In this document: piece after piece, positions 8,522-17,093 of the stretch
How the letters are laid out: the number at the start of each line of letters is the position of its first letter
Numbering within the stretch: position 1 is the first letter of the stretch
Source of the DNA: Candidatus Borkfalkia ceftriaxoniphila
Lineage (GTDB): Bacteria > Bacillota > Clostridia > Christensenellales > Borkfalkiaceae
Assembly (NCBI RefSeq): GCF_004134775.1
Contig: NZ_SDOZ01000002.1
Location: 186,001-250,000, forward strand
Direction: 5' to 3'
Length of the DNA: 64,000 nucleotides
Translations under genes and position numbers: made by a program
The notes under the pieces: model-generated
Told to the model about the DNA's origin: nothing
What the model saw: the letters and a program-made list of their open reading frames with translations, nothing else
Databases searched by the model: none

Positions 8522-10483
8522 TTACTGTTGGATATGGATATATTGCACACGGGAGCCGATGGGCGTAAATAATTTGCCCTCGCCCGTATAAAACTTGGAA
8601 AAGAATTCGATATATTGCAGCCTGCAATCGTGAATATACGCGCCCAGAACGCCCATAGCGATATTGAACGCGTGCCCCACGAGCATGACCAAAGGTCCGA
8701 AGACGTACCCGATCGCGCCGCCCGCGATGAGGTCGAGCCCGATGCCGTTGAACTGCTGGGCGATGATCATGCCCGAGAGCATGAGCCCGAACAGACGGGC
8801 ATAACTCAAAACGTCGGACAAGAGGTTGATGACGCCGTACAGCGCGCCGAACCCTTTCGTAAACTTGCCCAATATTTTTTCCTTGCGCCCCGCGGTGAGC
8901 ATCGCGCCCAAAAGCCCTACGCCCAGCATCACGACGCCAGGCAGCGTCATCGTTTCGAAAAAGGCGTGCACGTTATCTGCAACGGGGATCTCGAAATACT
9001 CCGTGAGGAAATTGAACACCGCGAAAAACAGACCGACGTTGAACAGGATCCAGGTAAACGCATCGCACAGCGCGTCGAGGACACGCCCGTCGCGCAGGTC
9101 GTTGACCGCTTTGAGCGCGTACCCGACCGTGATCTGGAACAGCCCCAGCGCAAGGCAGCCCAAAAGTATCGTCAGAACGTCCGTACGGTTGCCCGACGAG
9201 GGATCGGGCAGAAAGGTGTAGAGAGAAAAGCCGAAAAGCGAGCCGAACAAAGCGCCGAATACGATGGTGAACAGCCCGCCGTACATCATTATCTTCGTCA
9301 GTTTTTTAAAACCGTTGTCGATTTTCAGCCTCGCAGACAGCAAAAACCCGCCCGCAAAGAGTAAAATACCGTAGCCGATATCCGCCATGATCAGCCCGAA
9401 AAAAATCATAAAGAACCAGAACACGACGCCGTTGGGATCGTATTCGCGGTAGTCGGGCGCGGAATACATATTTGTGACGAATTCCGCGCTTTTCGCGGGC
9501 CCGCGGTTTTTCAAAAGCGTTGGCGGCGTATCTTCCTCGGTCGGTTCGGTAAATTCCGTCACCGCGGCGGGCGTGACCGCATCGATTGCCGCGCGCACGA
9601 AATCGCATTCCTCCCGGGGCACGTAGCCGTGCAGGGTAAAGGTGCTCGCCGTCTTGAAAAAACTGTCGTACGCCTCCGCTTTTTCCAACTGCAAGGATAA
9701 ATAGTCGGAAAAGATCTTCCAGTCTTTCAAGTAAGGCGCGAGCGCGCAGGCGTCCGATTTGAGCGCCTCTTCCCGCGCGTCGAAACTCTTCGTCTGCGCC
9801 GCGAGTTCTTCTATCTTTTCCGCGGCGGTTTCCGGAAAGGTAAACGCGCATTTGGAAAAGGACAATCCGTTCAAAAGGGCCGCTATTTCTTCCGCACAGT
9901 CGTTATGCGCCACAACGCATACGGCGGAAGGCTTGCCGCGCGAATAGATCGTGAGCGCTGCGGGCGATTCCGCCAGATTTTCTTCCAGTTTCGGGATCGC
10001 CGCCTCGTCGATCAGTCCGAAAAAACAGCGCGTGCATTTCGTGTCGGAAAAATCCGAAAAGCGCTCGTTCACTTCGCGGTAAGCCGAGAGTTGTTCGATG
10101 AGGTTTTTCGCCTTTACGCGTTCGGCGCGGAGCGCGGACAGTTCTTTCTCCAACGTTTCGGCTTTTTCCATCGCCGCGGTAAGTTCCGCTTCGCGCCCCG
10201 AAATCTGCATGAAATCGTCGTAGGAAAGCAAGATATCGTCCTTGAGCCCCTCGGTATTTTCGGGGAAATATTCCTGTTTTTTGCTCTCCGCGATGCGGTC
10301 GGATACGAAGGCGATGCCCTTTCGCACCCGCGAAACGCGCGACTGCAATTCCGATGAAGGGGCGTTTTCTTCTTCCCAATCGCTCAGTTCCACCCGCTGC
10401 GTTCTATGCAGTGCATCGAGCAGCGCGTCCTTTTCCGAGGCAAGTCCCGTCAGCGAGAATTTTGACATTTTTACGACAGACAT
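8522..10483 (-). CDS. ntpI: V-type ATP synthase subunit I (membrane stator)
   Basis: 653 residues, the usual size. The N-terminal half (about 1-330) is cytoplasmic and helical. The C-terminal half has seven or eight membrane segments beginning near GVVFWFFMIFFGLIMADIGY and includes GLMLSGMIIAQ and VMLVGHAFNIAMGVLGAYIH. This is the V_ATPase_I/116-kDa family. It forms the ion half-channels facing the K ring and anchors the peripheral stalks. Its start abuts ntpF (last base of one is first base of the other, 10483), and it is followed by ntpK after a 21-bp gap. Confidence 0.96.
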   Translation of the reverse strand: MSVVKMSKFSLTGLASEKDALLDALHRTQRVELSDWEEENAPSSELQSRVSRVRKGIAFVSDRIAESKKQEYFPENTEGLKDDILLSYDDFMQISGREAELTAAMEKAETLEKELSALRAERVKAKNLIEQLSAYREVNERFSDFSDTKCTRCFFGLIDEAAIPKLEENLAESPAALTIYSRGKPSAVCVVAHNDCAEEIAALLNGLSFSKCAFTFPETAAEKIEELAAQTKSFDAREEALKSDACALAPYLKDWKIFSDYLSLQLEKAEAYDSFFKTASTFTLHGYVPREECDFVRAAIDAVTPAAVTEFTEPTEEDTPPTLLKNRGPAKSAEFVTNMYSAPDYREYDPNGVVFWFFMIFFGLIMADIGYGILLFAGGFLLSARLKIDNGFKKLTKIMMYGGLFTIVFGALFGSLFGFSLYTFLPDPSSGNRTDVLTILLGCLALGLFQITVGYALKAVNDLRDGRVLDALCDAFTWILFNVGLFFAVFNFLTEYFEIPVADNVHAFFETMTLPGVVMLGVGLLGAMLTAGRKEKILGKFTKGFGALYGVINLLSDVLSYARLFGLMLSGMIIAQQFNGIGLDLIAGGAIGYVFGPLVMLVGHAFNIAMGVLGAYIHDCRLQYIEFFSKFYTGEGKLFTPIGSRVQYIHIQQ

Positions 10484-10791
10484 CAGCCGAATAACCTCCG
10501 AAGCACCGCGTCCGCGGCCGGATCCACCCGCGTACGGCTGCGGCTTTTGAGCGCCTGCGCCGCCGCGCCGCCTTCCGCGGCAAGGCTGTCGTATGCCGCC
10601 TGCGCCCTGCGTTCGGCGTCTTTTTCGCTCTGTTCACGTTCGGCAGCCAAAAGGGCGATCGCGTCCTCTTTGACCTTTGCCGCGCGCTCGGCGCCCTCCA
10701 AAGAGATGCGTCTGCAATCGCTTGCCGCTTTCGCCACGATTTCTTCCGCCTTTTGTTCCGCGTCCAATATGGACGCGATGATCTCGTTCAT
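10483..10791 (-). CDS. ntpF: V-type ATP synthase subunit F/H-type stalk protein (NtpF)
   Basis: 102 residues that read as one continuous charged, Ala-rich coiled coil up to about residue 85 (AEQKAEEIVAKAASDCRRIS and onward). That is the form of NtpF/AhaH, which pairs with subunit E in the peripheral stalk. It is the first gene of the operon, as ntpF is in Enterococcus hirae, and has a good ribosome site (GGAG) before ATG 10791. Low-complexity sequence makes homology weak on its own; position supports the call. Confidence 0.85.
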   Translation of the reverse strand: MNEIIASILDAEQKAEEIVAKAASDCRRISLEGAERAAKVKEDAIALLAAEREQSEKDAERRAQAAYDSLAAEGGAAAQALKSRSRTRVDPAADAVLRRLFG

Positions 10792-10904
10792 ACCGCTTCT
10801 CCTTTCGACTTTCCGACATACTTATGTTGTTTCGGTTTTCCGCAAAAATTCCGACTCCCTGCGAATTTTTCCGACACGCGCCGAAAAAATCCGTATATGC
10901 AAAT

Positions 10905-10933
10905 ATTATACGCCCGCTTTTAACCTTTGTCAA
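10905..10933 (-). promoter_or_regulatory. Consensus promoter of the V-ATPase operon
   Basis: On the minus strand TTGACA (10928-10933), a 17-bp spacer and TATAAT (10905-10910) match the sigma-A consensus at all twelve positions. It lies about 115 bp upstream of ntpF and just past the hisS terminator, so the ATPase operon is an independent transcription unit. Confidence 0.9.
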
Positions 10934-10942
10934 CCGAGAGAC

Positions 10943-10969
10943 GAAAAAAAGCGCGCCCGAAGACGCGCC
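10943..10969 (-). terminator. Terminator of hisS
   Basis: On the minus strand GCGCG-tcttcggg-CGCGC is followed by seven Ts, immediately after the hisS stop. Confidence 0.75.
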
Positions 10970-10972
10970 TGT

Positions 10973-12229
10973 TTATAGCCGCGTATCGGGATAAACGTCC
11001 ACGAATTTCGTGTAGCCGTACAGGCGAAGTTTGTCCTTCTGCGCGTAAAAATTCTTATTGCGCATGGAAACGAGCACGCAAACGCCCGCCTCCCGCAACG
11101 CCGCCGCTTTCTGCAAAACTTCCCTCTTTTTTTCGAGGGGCGCTTCGCGCGTGATGAGATAGGCGATCTTTTCTTCATCGCCCGCTCCGATCGGCGTTTC
11201 GTTGTTCTTCATGATATCTATGATACGTTCGAACCCGATGGAAAAACCGCAGGCGGGCGTGCTGCCGCCGCTGTATTTTCCGATCATTTCGTCGTACCTG
11301 CCGCCGCCCGCGACGGACAGTTTATACGAGGAAAGTTCTATTTCGAAGATCGGGCCCGTGTAATAGGACATACCGCGCACCAGCGTGGGATCGAATACGA
11401 CCTGTCCTTTGCCCGAAAGGATATCGCGCGAAGTCGCGATGATGTCTTCGAGATTGGAGATGACGTTTTCGGGCACGACGTTTGCCCATTCGTCCCTGAA
11501 ATAATCGCGGCAGGAAAAAAGGTCCGTGCTGCCGTTGAAGAATTTGCAGTACGACTCCACGCCGCTCTCTTCCAGTCCGAGTTCCAGAAGGGACTTTTTG
11601 ACACCCTCCAACCCGATCTTATCGTATTTATCCAAAATGATGAAAATGACGCTGTGCTTTTCTTCGGGGAAACCGCAAAACGACGCCATGGCTTTTAAAA
11701 TCCTTCTGTCGTTGACGCGCACCTTGCTGCCGCCCAGCCCCAATTCGTAGAGCATATTCGCGGTAGCGGTGATCAATTCCATTTCGGCGAGGTTGGTGGC
11801 GTCGCCCAAAATATCGATATCGCACTGCGTAAACTGGCGGTAGCGCCCTTTTTGCGGACTGTCCGCGCGCCAGACGGGCCCTGTTTGCAGAGCCTTGAAA
11901 GGGTTTGGAAGATCGTTGCTGTTATTCGCGTAAAAGCGCGCCAGCGGAACAGTCAGATCGTATCTTAATCCGCAGTCGCACAGATCGTCGAAATTTTCCG
12001 ACTTCTGCAATTTTTCGCCGCGTTTTAAAATTTTGAAGATCAACTGTTCGTTTTCGCCGCCCTGCTTGCTCGTCAGATTTTCGATATGCTCGACGGCAGG
12101 CGTTTCTATCTGCGTAAAGCCGTATTTTTTATAGGTGCTCTTGATCTTACCCAGCGCGTATTCGCGTAACTCCATGTCGCGCGGCGTCTGTTCGGGCATT
12201 CCGCGCACGGGCGTCTTGACAAAACTCAT
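10973..12229 (-). CDS. hisS: Histidyl-tRNA synthetase
   Basis: 418 residues, the normal bacterial length. Class II aminoacyl-tRNA synthetase motifs are visible: motif 1 near GFTQIETPAVEHIE, motif 2 at FKALQTGPVWRADSPQKGRYRQFTQ (described by its ends), the histidine-specific block LVRGMSYYTGPIFEI, and motif 3 at ACGFSIGFERI. A C-terminal anticodon-binding domain follows (about 325-418). It charges tRNA-His in the cytoplasm. The gene is monocistronic, with its own promoter inside the 3' end of the upstream gene and its own terminator. Confidence 0.97.
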   Translation of the reverse strand: MSFVKTPVRGMPEQTPRDMELREYALGKIKSTYKKYGFTQIETPAVEHIENLTSKQGGENEQLIFKILKRGEKLQKSENFDDLCDCGLRYDLTVPLARFYANNSNDLPNPFKALQTGPVWRADSPQKGRYRQFTQCDIDILGDATNLAEMELITATANMLYELGLGGSKVRVNDRRILKAMASFCGFPEEKHSVIFIILDKYDKIGLEGVKKSLLELGLEESGVESYCKFFNGSTDLFSCRDYFRDEWANVVPENVISNLEDIIATSRDILSGKGQVVFDPTLVRGMSYYTGPIFEIELSSYKLSVAGGGRYDEMIGKYSGGSTPACGFSIGFERIIDIMKNNETPIGAGDEEKIAYLITREAPLEKKREVLQKAAALREAGVCVLVSMRNKNFYAQKDKLRLYGYTKFVDVYPDTRL

Positions 12230-12267
12230 TTTCGTTCACTCCGTCGTTTAACCAATCATTGATATTC

Positions 12268-12296
12268 AATATATCATATCGGGGAATTTTTGTCAA
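12268..12296 (-). promoter_or_regulatory. hisS promoter
   Basis: On the minus strand TTGACA (12291-12296), 17 bp, TATATT (12268-12273). The -35 and spacer lie within the last codons of the upstream GH127-like gene, so read-through and independent initiation are both possible. No T-box elements are visible in the short 38-bp leader. Confidence 0.85.
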
Positions 12297-13797
12297 ATAA
12301 AACGGGGATACGGCAACAGACGCTCCGCGCCTCTTTTTCGGACAGCCGCGAAAAATCGGGCACGTTCGTCAGCGTTTTGCCGTCTACGGTACAGCGGACG
12401 CATTCTTGCGTTGCCCCGCAGGGCTCGACGAGCAGAAGATCGCCGTAAAAGTACAGACCGTTTTCCGTATGTACGTCGATCTCGAAGGAAAGTTTGCCCG
12501 TTCCCTCCGCGAGCGCCCAATCGCCCTCGCGCGTGATCCGCACGCCCTCGGCGCGGATATTCTGCACATACGAAGGCAGATACAGATATAATTTGCGCCC
12601 GCCCGTTTCCACCTCTTCGAGCGCGATCTCCCGTTTATAAAAGAGATCGCCCGCAACGCGGATACGCGCGTTATCGGAAATGTATTCAAAATCGTCGTAA
12701 AAGAGAACGCGTACGGCGTCCCGCTCTTCGCGCACGAAATGCGAGCCGAGTTCATAAAGCCCCTCGGACAGGCGGAGCGTACAGCAAAGATACGCCTCGA
12801 ACGTATCGTTATAGGGTTTTACAAAAGGGAAATCCTTTGTCGCGCAGAGGTCGCACCCCGCGCCGCCGTTGCCGCGCTGGCTCATGCGCAGCGCGTTATA
12901 ATAAACGCGGTAGGCGCAGGCGAGATATTCATCCTTGCCCGTGCAGGCGTGCAGTTTCAGAGCGAGTATGAGCGAATCGACGATGGCGCAAGGCTCCGTC
13001 CAGGTATCTTCCCTTCCGTACCAATTAAAGTTGGCGTAGGTGAGCGTCATGCCCTGTTCTCTGTAAAATCCGAATTCGCGGACAGCCTGTTGTAAACAGC
13101 GATCGTCTTTCGTACATTCATACAGACGCAGAATGCCGCGCGCCGCCGAAAGAGAAGCGTGCGTCTGCGTGCGCAGGGCGAGTTTGTCGATTTCAAGAAA
13201 GCGGCGCAGCATGACGTTCAGAAGTTCTCTGAGCGCCGCGTCGCGCGTAATTTCGTAGACGGCTGAAATACCGTCCATCGCGATGAAGGCGCAGCCCGTG
13301 TCGGAAGAAAGTTTCCAACCGTTTAAAACGTCGAGCGTATGACCGAACACGCCCCCCTCTTCGCTTTTTTCTCTTTCAATGGGATAGCGTTCGAAAAACT
13401 CGGTGAGTTTTGCCAGATAGTTGCGCGCGATCGTGCGAATACGGCAAAGCGACTTTTCGTCTTTGGTCGCCTTATAGTATTCGGTGAGCCCGCGAAGATA
13501 CCAACTGTTGCCCGAAAGTTGCTGTTCGAGCGCGACTTTGCCGTCGAACAGAGGACCGAAATAGCCGTCGCGGTTGCAATGTCCGTCCAGCCCGTCCGCC
13601 AATGCGCGCAGCGAAGCGGGTTCGGTTCCCGTCGCCTTCCATAAAGAAACGAGCGCGAGCAAAGTTCTGCCCTCGAAATCGCCGTGCCAGTCGTACTCCG
13701 CGGGGCGGAACACGTTTGGCGCGCAGTACAGCGGCTCGCCCACTCTCGCCGCGTTCAGCCGCAGTCTTCTTCCCAATTCTCCCTGAAACCGTATCAT
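12274..13797 (-). CDS. GH127-like glycoside hydrolase (DUF1680 type)
   Basis: 507 residues, no signal peptide, so cytoplasmic. The sequence has the long helical-barrel layout of GH127 (beta-L-arabinofuranosidase/DUF1680): WYLRGLTEYYKAT, FGHTLDVLNGW, a GREDTWTEPC block, and YLCCTLRLSEGLYELG, whose paired Cys resemble the zinc-binding Cys-Cys of GH127. A C-terminal beta-rich part (about 370-500) matches the family layout. The likely role is trimming imported oligosaccharides; the substrate cannot be read from sequence. A TATAAT -10 box lies at 13829-13834 on the minus strand, without a good -35. It could also belong to a neighbouring (alpha/alpha)6-barrel family. Confidence 0.6.
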   Translation of the reverse strand: MIRFQGELGRRLRLNAARVGEPLYCAPNVFRPAEYDWHGDFEGRTLLALVSLWKATGTEPASLRALADGLDGHCNRDGYFGPLFDGKVALEQQLSGNSWYLRGLTEYYKATKDEKSLCRIRTIARNYLAKLTEFFERYPIEREKSEEGGVFGHTLDVLNGWKLSSDTGCAFIAMDGISAVYEITRDAALRELLNVMLRRFLEIDKLALRTQTHASLSAARGILRLYECTKDDRCLQQAVREFGFYREQGMTLTYANFNWYGREDTWTEPCAIVDSLILALKLHACTGKDEYLACAYRVYYNALRMSQRGNGGAGCDLCATKDFPFVKPYNDTFEAYLCCTLRLSEGLYELGSHFVREERDAVRVLFYDDFEYISDNARIRVAGDLFYKREIALEEVETGGRKLYLYLPSYVQNIRAEGVRITREGDWALAEGTGKLSFEIDVHTENGLYFYGDLLLVEPCGATQECVRCTVDGKTLTNVPDFSRLSEKEARSVCCRIPVLFDKNSPI

Positions 13798-13847
13798 CGC
13801 TTTTTCCTTTATTTATGATATGCCTTTGATTATAACATAAGTTTCGG

Positions 13848-13871
13848 AAAAAAACCACATTTTGGATCAAT
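13848..13871 (-). terminator. Weak terminator after the DUF1667 gene
   Basis: On the minus strand CACATT-gatccaa-AATGTG is followed by G and seven Ts, 10 bp after the DUF1667 stop. The six-bp stem is short, but the T run is good. Confidence 0.5.
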
Positions 13872-13879
13872 GTGTAAAA

Positions 13880-14239
13880 TCAATTTTCCCCTGCCACTCG
13901 GTAAGGTTTTGCGGCGACGACGTTCGTCCCCTCCCCGTCCACGTCGGCAAGGATCACCGTCCCGATCTCCGTGTCGGAATCCACGTAGGCGGCGCGGATT
14001 TTTTCCATGACGAGAAAAATATTCGATTTCAACACTTCGCGGTCGGTCTTGACGGGCACGCGCCCGAACTTTGCCCGCACGGTGCTCGTAACCGTGCGCC
14101 GCGGCGAGATCATTTCCGAAAGCGCGTACGCCTTGCCCTTGGGACAGAAATTTCCCGAAACGCTCCACGCGCCGTTCTCCCCCTCCACGTGCAGAGCGCA
14201 GCCGCGCGGACATTCGATACAGACAAAATCTTTTCCCAT
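13880..14239 (-). CDS. DUF1667 protein, small Cys-cluster partner of GlpA-like oxidoreductases
   Basis: 119 residues. Four Cys (C7, C10, C14, C32) in FVCIECPRGC and GNFCPKG form a motif that probably binds an iron-sulfur cluster or metal. DUF1667 proteins are regularly the third gene after a GlpA-like dehydrogenase and an FAD oxidoreductase, as here. The likely role is electron transfer or assembly in that complex; the biochemical function is not established. It begins 1 bp after the upstream oxidoreductase stop, so it is translationally coupled. Confidence 0.85.
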   Translation of the reverse strand: MGKDFVCIECPRGCALHVEGENGAWSVSGNFCPKGKAYALSEMISPRRTVTSTVRAKFGRVPVKTDREVLKSNIFLVMEKIRAAYVDSDTEIGTVILADVDGEGTNVVAAKPYRVAGEN

Positions 14240-14240
14240 G

Positions 14241-15482
14241 TCAACCCTCCCTTACCACGGAAATTTCCACATTCTCCGCGCCGTCGAAGAGCGCGGGCGG
14301 CAGCGAAACGTGCTCCATTTCTCCCGGCGCCACGGCGATGCGGCGGAATTCTTTCACCGTATCCCCCGCGCGCACGATAATTTTGGCATTCGGGAACGCC
14401 GAACGCACGCGGAAATACAACTTCTGCGCGTCTTTTTCGCCGCGGCATAATTTTTGCGGCAGGACGTATGAAACGTTTTCGCCCGCACGCGTCGGCACGT
14501 AACTTTTTTGCGTATGCCCGCCCAAAAGATATTTCGCAGCCGCTCTGCCCGCGATCTCCGCCTCTTCGGATACGAAATCGACCAGATCGTGCACGTGCAG
14601 CACGTTGCCGCAGGCGAATATTCCCTCGATCTCGGTCTCGCGGTCGCTGTCCACGAGCGCGCCGCGCGTCCCCGCGTGCAGGGAGATGCCCGCCTTTTTC
14701 GTCAGTTCGTTTTCGGGGATCAGCCCCACGGAAAAAAGAATGGTGTCGCAGTCGAAACGGATCTCCGTGCCCGCGATCGGAAGCCTGTTTTCGTCCACTT
14801 CGGCGACGAGCGCGCCGCTCACGCGATCGTCGCCCTCGATCTCCACGACGGTATGCCGCAAATACAGCGGGATCCCGAAATCGTCGAGGCACTGCGCGAT
14901 GTTGCGTTTGAGTCCGCTCGAACAGGGCATGATCTCGACAACGCCGAGCACTTCCGCGCCTTCGAGCGTGAGCCTGCGCGCCATGATGAGACCTATGTCC
15001 CCCGAGCCGAGGATCAGGACGCGTTTCCCGGGCAGCAATCCGTAAATATTGACGAACTTTTGCGCGGTGCCCGCGCTGAACAGCCCCGCGGGGCGCGTGC
15101 CCGCGATGTTCAAGGCGCCCTTGCTGCGTTCGCGGCAGCCCATGGCGAGGATCACAGCCCCCGCCCGCACGGTGAAAACGCCCTTTCCGTTCATATACGT
15201 GACGGTTTTCTCGGAAGAGAGGTCGACGACGAATGCGCCCGTCAGTATCTCGATATTCCGCGCCCGCGCCTCGTCCAGAAAACGCTGTGCGTATTCGGGC
15301 CCCGTCATGTTCTCCCGAAAGCGCGTCAGCCCGAACCCGTTGTGGATACACTGTTTCAGAACGCCGCCCGCCTCTTCTTCGCGTTCCAGAACGAGAACGT
15401 CTTTTACGCCCGCGTCGTACGCCGCGACCGCCGCCGCAAGTCCCGCGGGGCCGCCGCCGATGATCACCAGATCCCGTTTCAT
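14241..15482 (-). CDS. FAD-dependent NAD(P)/FAD oxidoreductase of the GlpA-like module
   Basis: 413 residues from ATG 15482. A longer in-frame reading exists but is antisense to the neighbour and lacks a start signal. The N-terminal FAD dinucleotide fold is MKRDLVIIGGGPAGLAAAVA. A second nucleotide fold near the middle, VLILGSGDIGLIMARRL, would bind NAD(P)H. The VFAVGNVLHVHDLVD-like segment (IFACGNVLHVHDLVDFVSEE) is the FAD-closing motif. The ATG overlaps the stop of the GlpA-like gene as ATGA. It probably passes electrons between NAD(H) and the dehydrogenase; whether the substrate is glycerol 3-phosphate is inferred from family context only. Confidence 0.85.
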   Translation of the reverse strand: MKRDLVIIGGGPAGLAAAVAAYDAGVKDVLVLEREEEAGGVLKQCIHNGFGLTRFRENMTGPEYAQRFLDEARARNIEILTGAFVVDLSSEKTVTYMNGKGVFTVRAGAVILAMGCRERSKGALNIAGTRPAGLFSAGTAQKFVNIYGLLPGKRVLILGSGDIGLIMARRLTLEGAEVLGVVEIMPCSSGLKRNIAQCLDDFGIPLYLRHTVVEIEGDDRVSGALVAEVDENRLPIAGTEIRFDCDTILFSVGLIPENELTKKAGISLHAGTRGALVDSDRETEIEGIFACGNVLHVHDLVDFVSEEAEIAGRAAAKYLLGGHTQKSYVPTRAGENVSYVLPQKLCRGEKDAQKLYFRVRSAFPNAKIIVRAGDTVKEFRRIAVAPGEMEHVSLPPALFDGAENVEISVVREG

Positions 15483-16897
15483 AATTCTCCTCCCGTGATC
15501 ACGAAGGAATTTTTGCCCTTTTTCGTGATCTCTTGCGCGCGGTATCCGTATTCTTGCATGAGCGTATTGAATACGGATGGCTGGCAGAATCCGCCCTGGC
15601 ACCGTCCCATACCCGCGCGCGTGCGGAATTTCACGCCGTCCAGCGTGCGTGCGGGCGGGTTTTGTCTGAGCGCGTCCAAAATTTCGCCCAGCGTCACGTT
15701 TTCGCAGCGGCACACGACTTTTCCGTAATCGGGACGCCGCGCGATGATCTCGTTTTTTTCTTCTGCGGAAAGATCTTTGAAACGGTTTCTTTGCCGCATC
15801 GGATCGAAATTTTCGTTGCGCCTTGCATGGAATTTTTCCGCGCACAATGCCGCGACATATTCGCCGATCGCGGGCGCGGAAGTAAGCCCCGGCGATTCGA
15901 TGCCCGCTACGTTGATAAGGTTTTCCGTTTCGTCGCTCTCCTCTATGATAAAATCGTGCCTGTCGCTGTACGCGCGCACGCCCGCGAACGACGAGATCGT
16001 TTCCCCGAAAGGAATGTTTTTCAGCATAGACGATGCCTTTTTCGTGATTTCATCGAACCCGTTGCGGCGGACGGACGTATCGAATTCCCCCTCCGCCGAG
16101 GTCGGTCCAATAAGCACGTTTCCGTCCGTCGTGGGCGTGACGAGAACGCCCTTGCCCGCCGCCGTCGGCACGGCGAACACCGTATGCCGCACGAATGGCG
16201 GCGCGATCTTATCCAATAATATGTATTCGCCCTTTCTCGCCCCGATGCGAAAGGAATCATCGCCGAACATCGCCGCGACTTTCGCCGCGTTCAGCCCCGC
16301 GCAGTTGACGACGCACCGCGCCTCCACGCGCTTATGATCGGAAGAGACGAGCGACCAGCCGCCGTCTGTTTTTTCCGCCGCGGCGACTTCGAAACCGCAG
16401 TAAAGGGACGCTCCGTTGTCCATCGCGTTGCCCATCGCGGCGATCGTCAGCTGAAAGGGACAGACGATCCCGCCCGTCGGCGCGTACAGCGCCGCGGCGA
16501 CGCCGTCGCCCAAATGCGGTTCGAGAGCGAGCGCCCGCGCGCGGCCGATGACTTCCAGCCCCTTTACGCCGTTCTTTTCGCCGCGCTCTTTGAGTTGGGA
16601 CAAGACGCCGACCCGATCCCGTTCCGCGAGCACGAGCGAGCCGTTGTTACGATAGCCGACGCCCAATTCTTCGCACACCTTGGGCATCAGTTTGTTTCCT
16701 GCCACGTTGAACTTCGCTTTCAGCGTGCCGTTTTCCGCGTCGTACCCCGCGTGCACGATGCCGCTGTTTGCCTTGCTCGCGCCCGCTGCCACGTCCTCCG
16801 CGCCCTCTAAAACGGCAACGGAAATCGCATATTTCCGCAGTTCCCGCGCGCAGAATGCGCCGATGACGCCGCCGCCGATGATCGCCACGTCCACCAT
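15479..16897 (-). CDS. Glycerol-3-phosphate dehydrogenase-like FAD/Fe-S oxidoreductase (GlpA-like)
   Basis: 472 residues. It has an FAD-binding DAO fold at the N-terminus (VDVAIIGGGVIGAFCAREL), the conserved KANSGIVHAGYD loop, and a C-terminal BFD-type [2Fe-2S] domain with C396-x-C398 (VVCRCENVT) and C433-x4-C438 (GRCQGGFC). This layout belongs to Firmicutes enzymes annotated as anaerobic glycerol-3-phosphate dehydrogenase. It is the first gene of a three-gene operon. Neither glycerol kinase nor a glycerol channel is nearby, so the substrate (glycerol 3-phosphate or another 2-hydroxy acid) stays open. The leader contains a terminator-like hairpin. Confidence 0.85.
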   Translation of the reverse strand: MVDVAIIGGGVIGAFCARELRKYAISVAVLEGAEDVAAGASKANSGIVHAGYDAENGTLKAKFNVAGNKLMPKVCEELGVGYRNNGSLVLAERDRVGVLSQLKERGEKNGVKGLEVIGRARALALEPHLGDGVAAALYAPTGGIVCPFQLTIAAMGNAMDNGASLYCGFEVAAAEKTDGGWSLVSSDHKRVEARCVVNCAGLNAAKVAAMFGDDSFRIGARKGEYILLDKIAPPFVRHTVFAVPTAAGKGVLVTPTTDGNVLIGPTSAEGEFDTSVRRNGFDEITKKASSMLKNIPFGETISSFAGVRAYSDRHDFIIEESDETENLINVAGIESPGLTSAPAIGEYVAALCAEKFHARRNENFDPMRQRNRFKDLSAEEKNEIIARRPDYGKVVCRCENVTLGEILDALRQNPPARTLDGVKFRTRAGMGRCQGGFCQPSVFNTLMQEYGYRAQEITKKGKNSFVITGGEL

Positions 16898-16922
16898 TTC
16901 GTTCTCCTATCGGAATAAAAAG

Positions 16923-16968
16923 AGCCGACAAAACGGACAAACTTGTGTTTGTCTCCGTTTTGTCGGCT
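16923..16968 (-). promoter_or_regulatory. Leader hairpin upstream of the GlpA-like gene (possible attenuator)
   Basis: Perfect 15-bp arms (16923-16937 and 16954-16968, AGCCGACAAAACGGA and its complement) enclose a smaller CAAAC/GTTTG stem. On the minus strand the hairpin is followed by CTTTTTATT and ends about 25 bp before the start codon. It lies between the promoter (17003-17031) and the gene, which is the position of a transcription attenuator. Confidence 0.75.
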
Positions 16969-17002
16969 TCTCCATATCTCCGCCTGTATTGATTTCTCCT
17001 CG

Positions 17003-17031
17003 ATTATACCTTGCTTTGCCGCATTTGTCAA
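17003..17031 (-). promoter_or_regulatory. Consensus promoter of the GlpA-like operon
   Basis: Minus strand: TTGACA (17026-17031), 17-bp spacer, TATAAT (17003-17008); all twelve positions match. The leader from the predicted +1 (about 16996) to ATG 16897 is about 100 nt. Confidence 0.88.
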
Positions 17032-17057
17032 TGTATTTTTAAAAATTGCCGAAAAAA

Positions 17058-17082
17058 ATCCCCGCACGATTCGCGCGGGGAT
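17058..17082 (-). terminator. Terminator of sugar locus B
   Basis: Minus strand: ATCCCCGC and GCGGGGAT (arms 17075-17082 and 17058-17065) around a nine-base loop, then seven Ts. It begins about 12 bp after the stop of the last surface-protein gene. Confidence 0.85.
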
Positions 17083-17093
17083 CAAAAAATCAA

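Noticed and set aside
14241..15845. A 534-residue version of the FAD oxidoreductase
   Set aside because: The extra N-terminal 121 residues are basic, non-conserved sequence antisense to the GlpA-like gene; the FAD motif starts right after ATG 15482, which overlaps the upstream stop.
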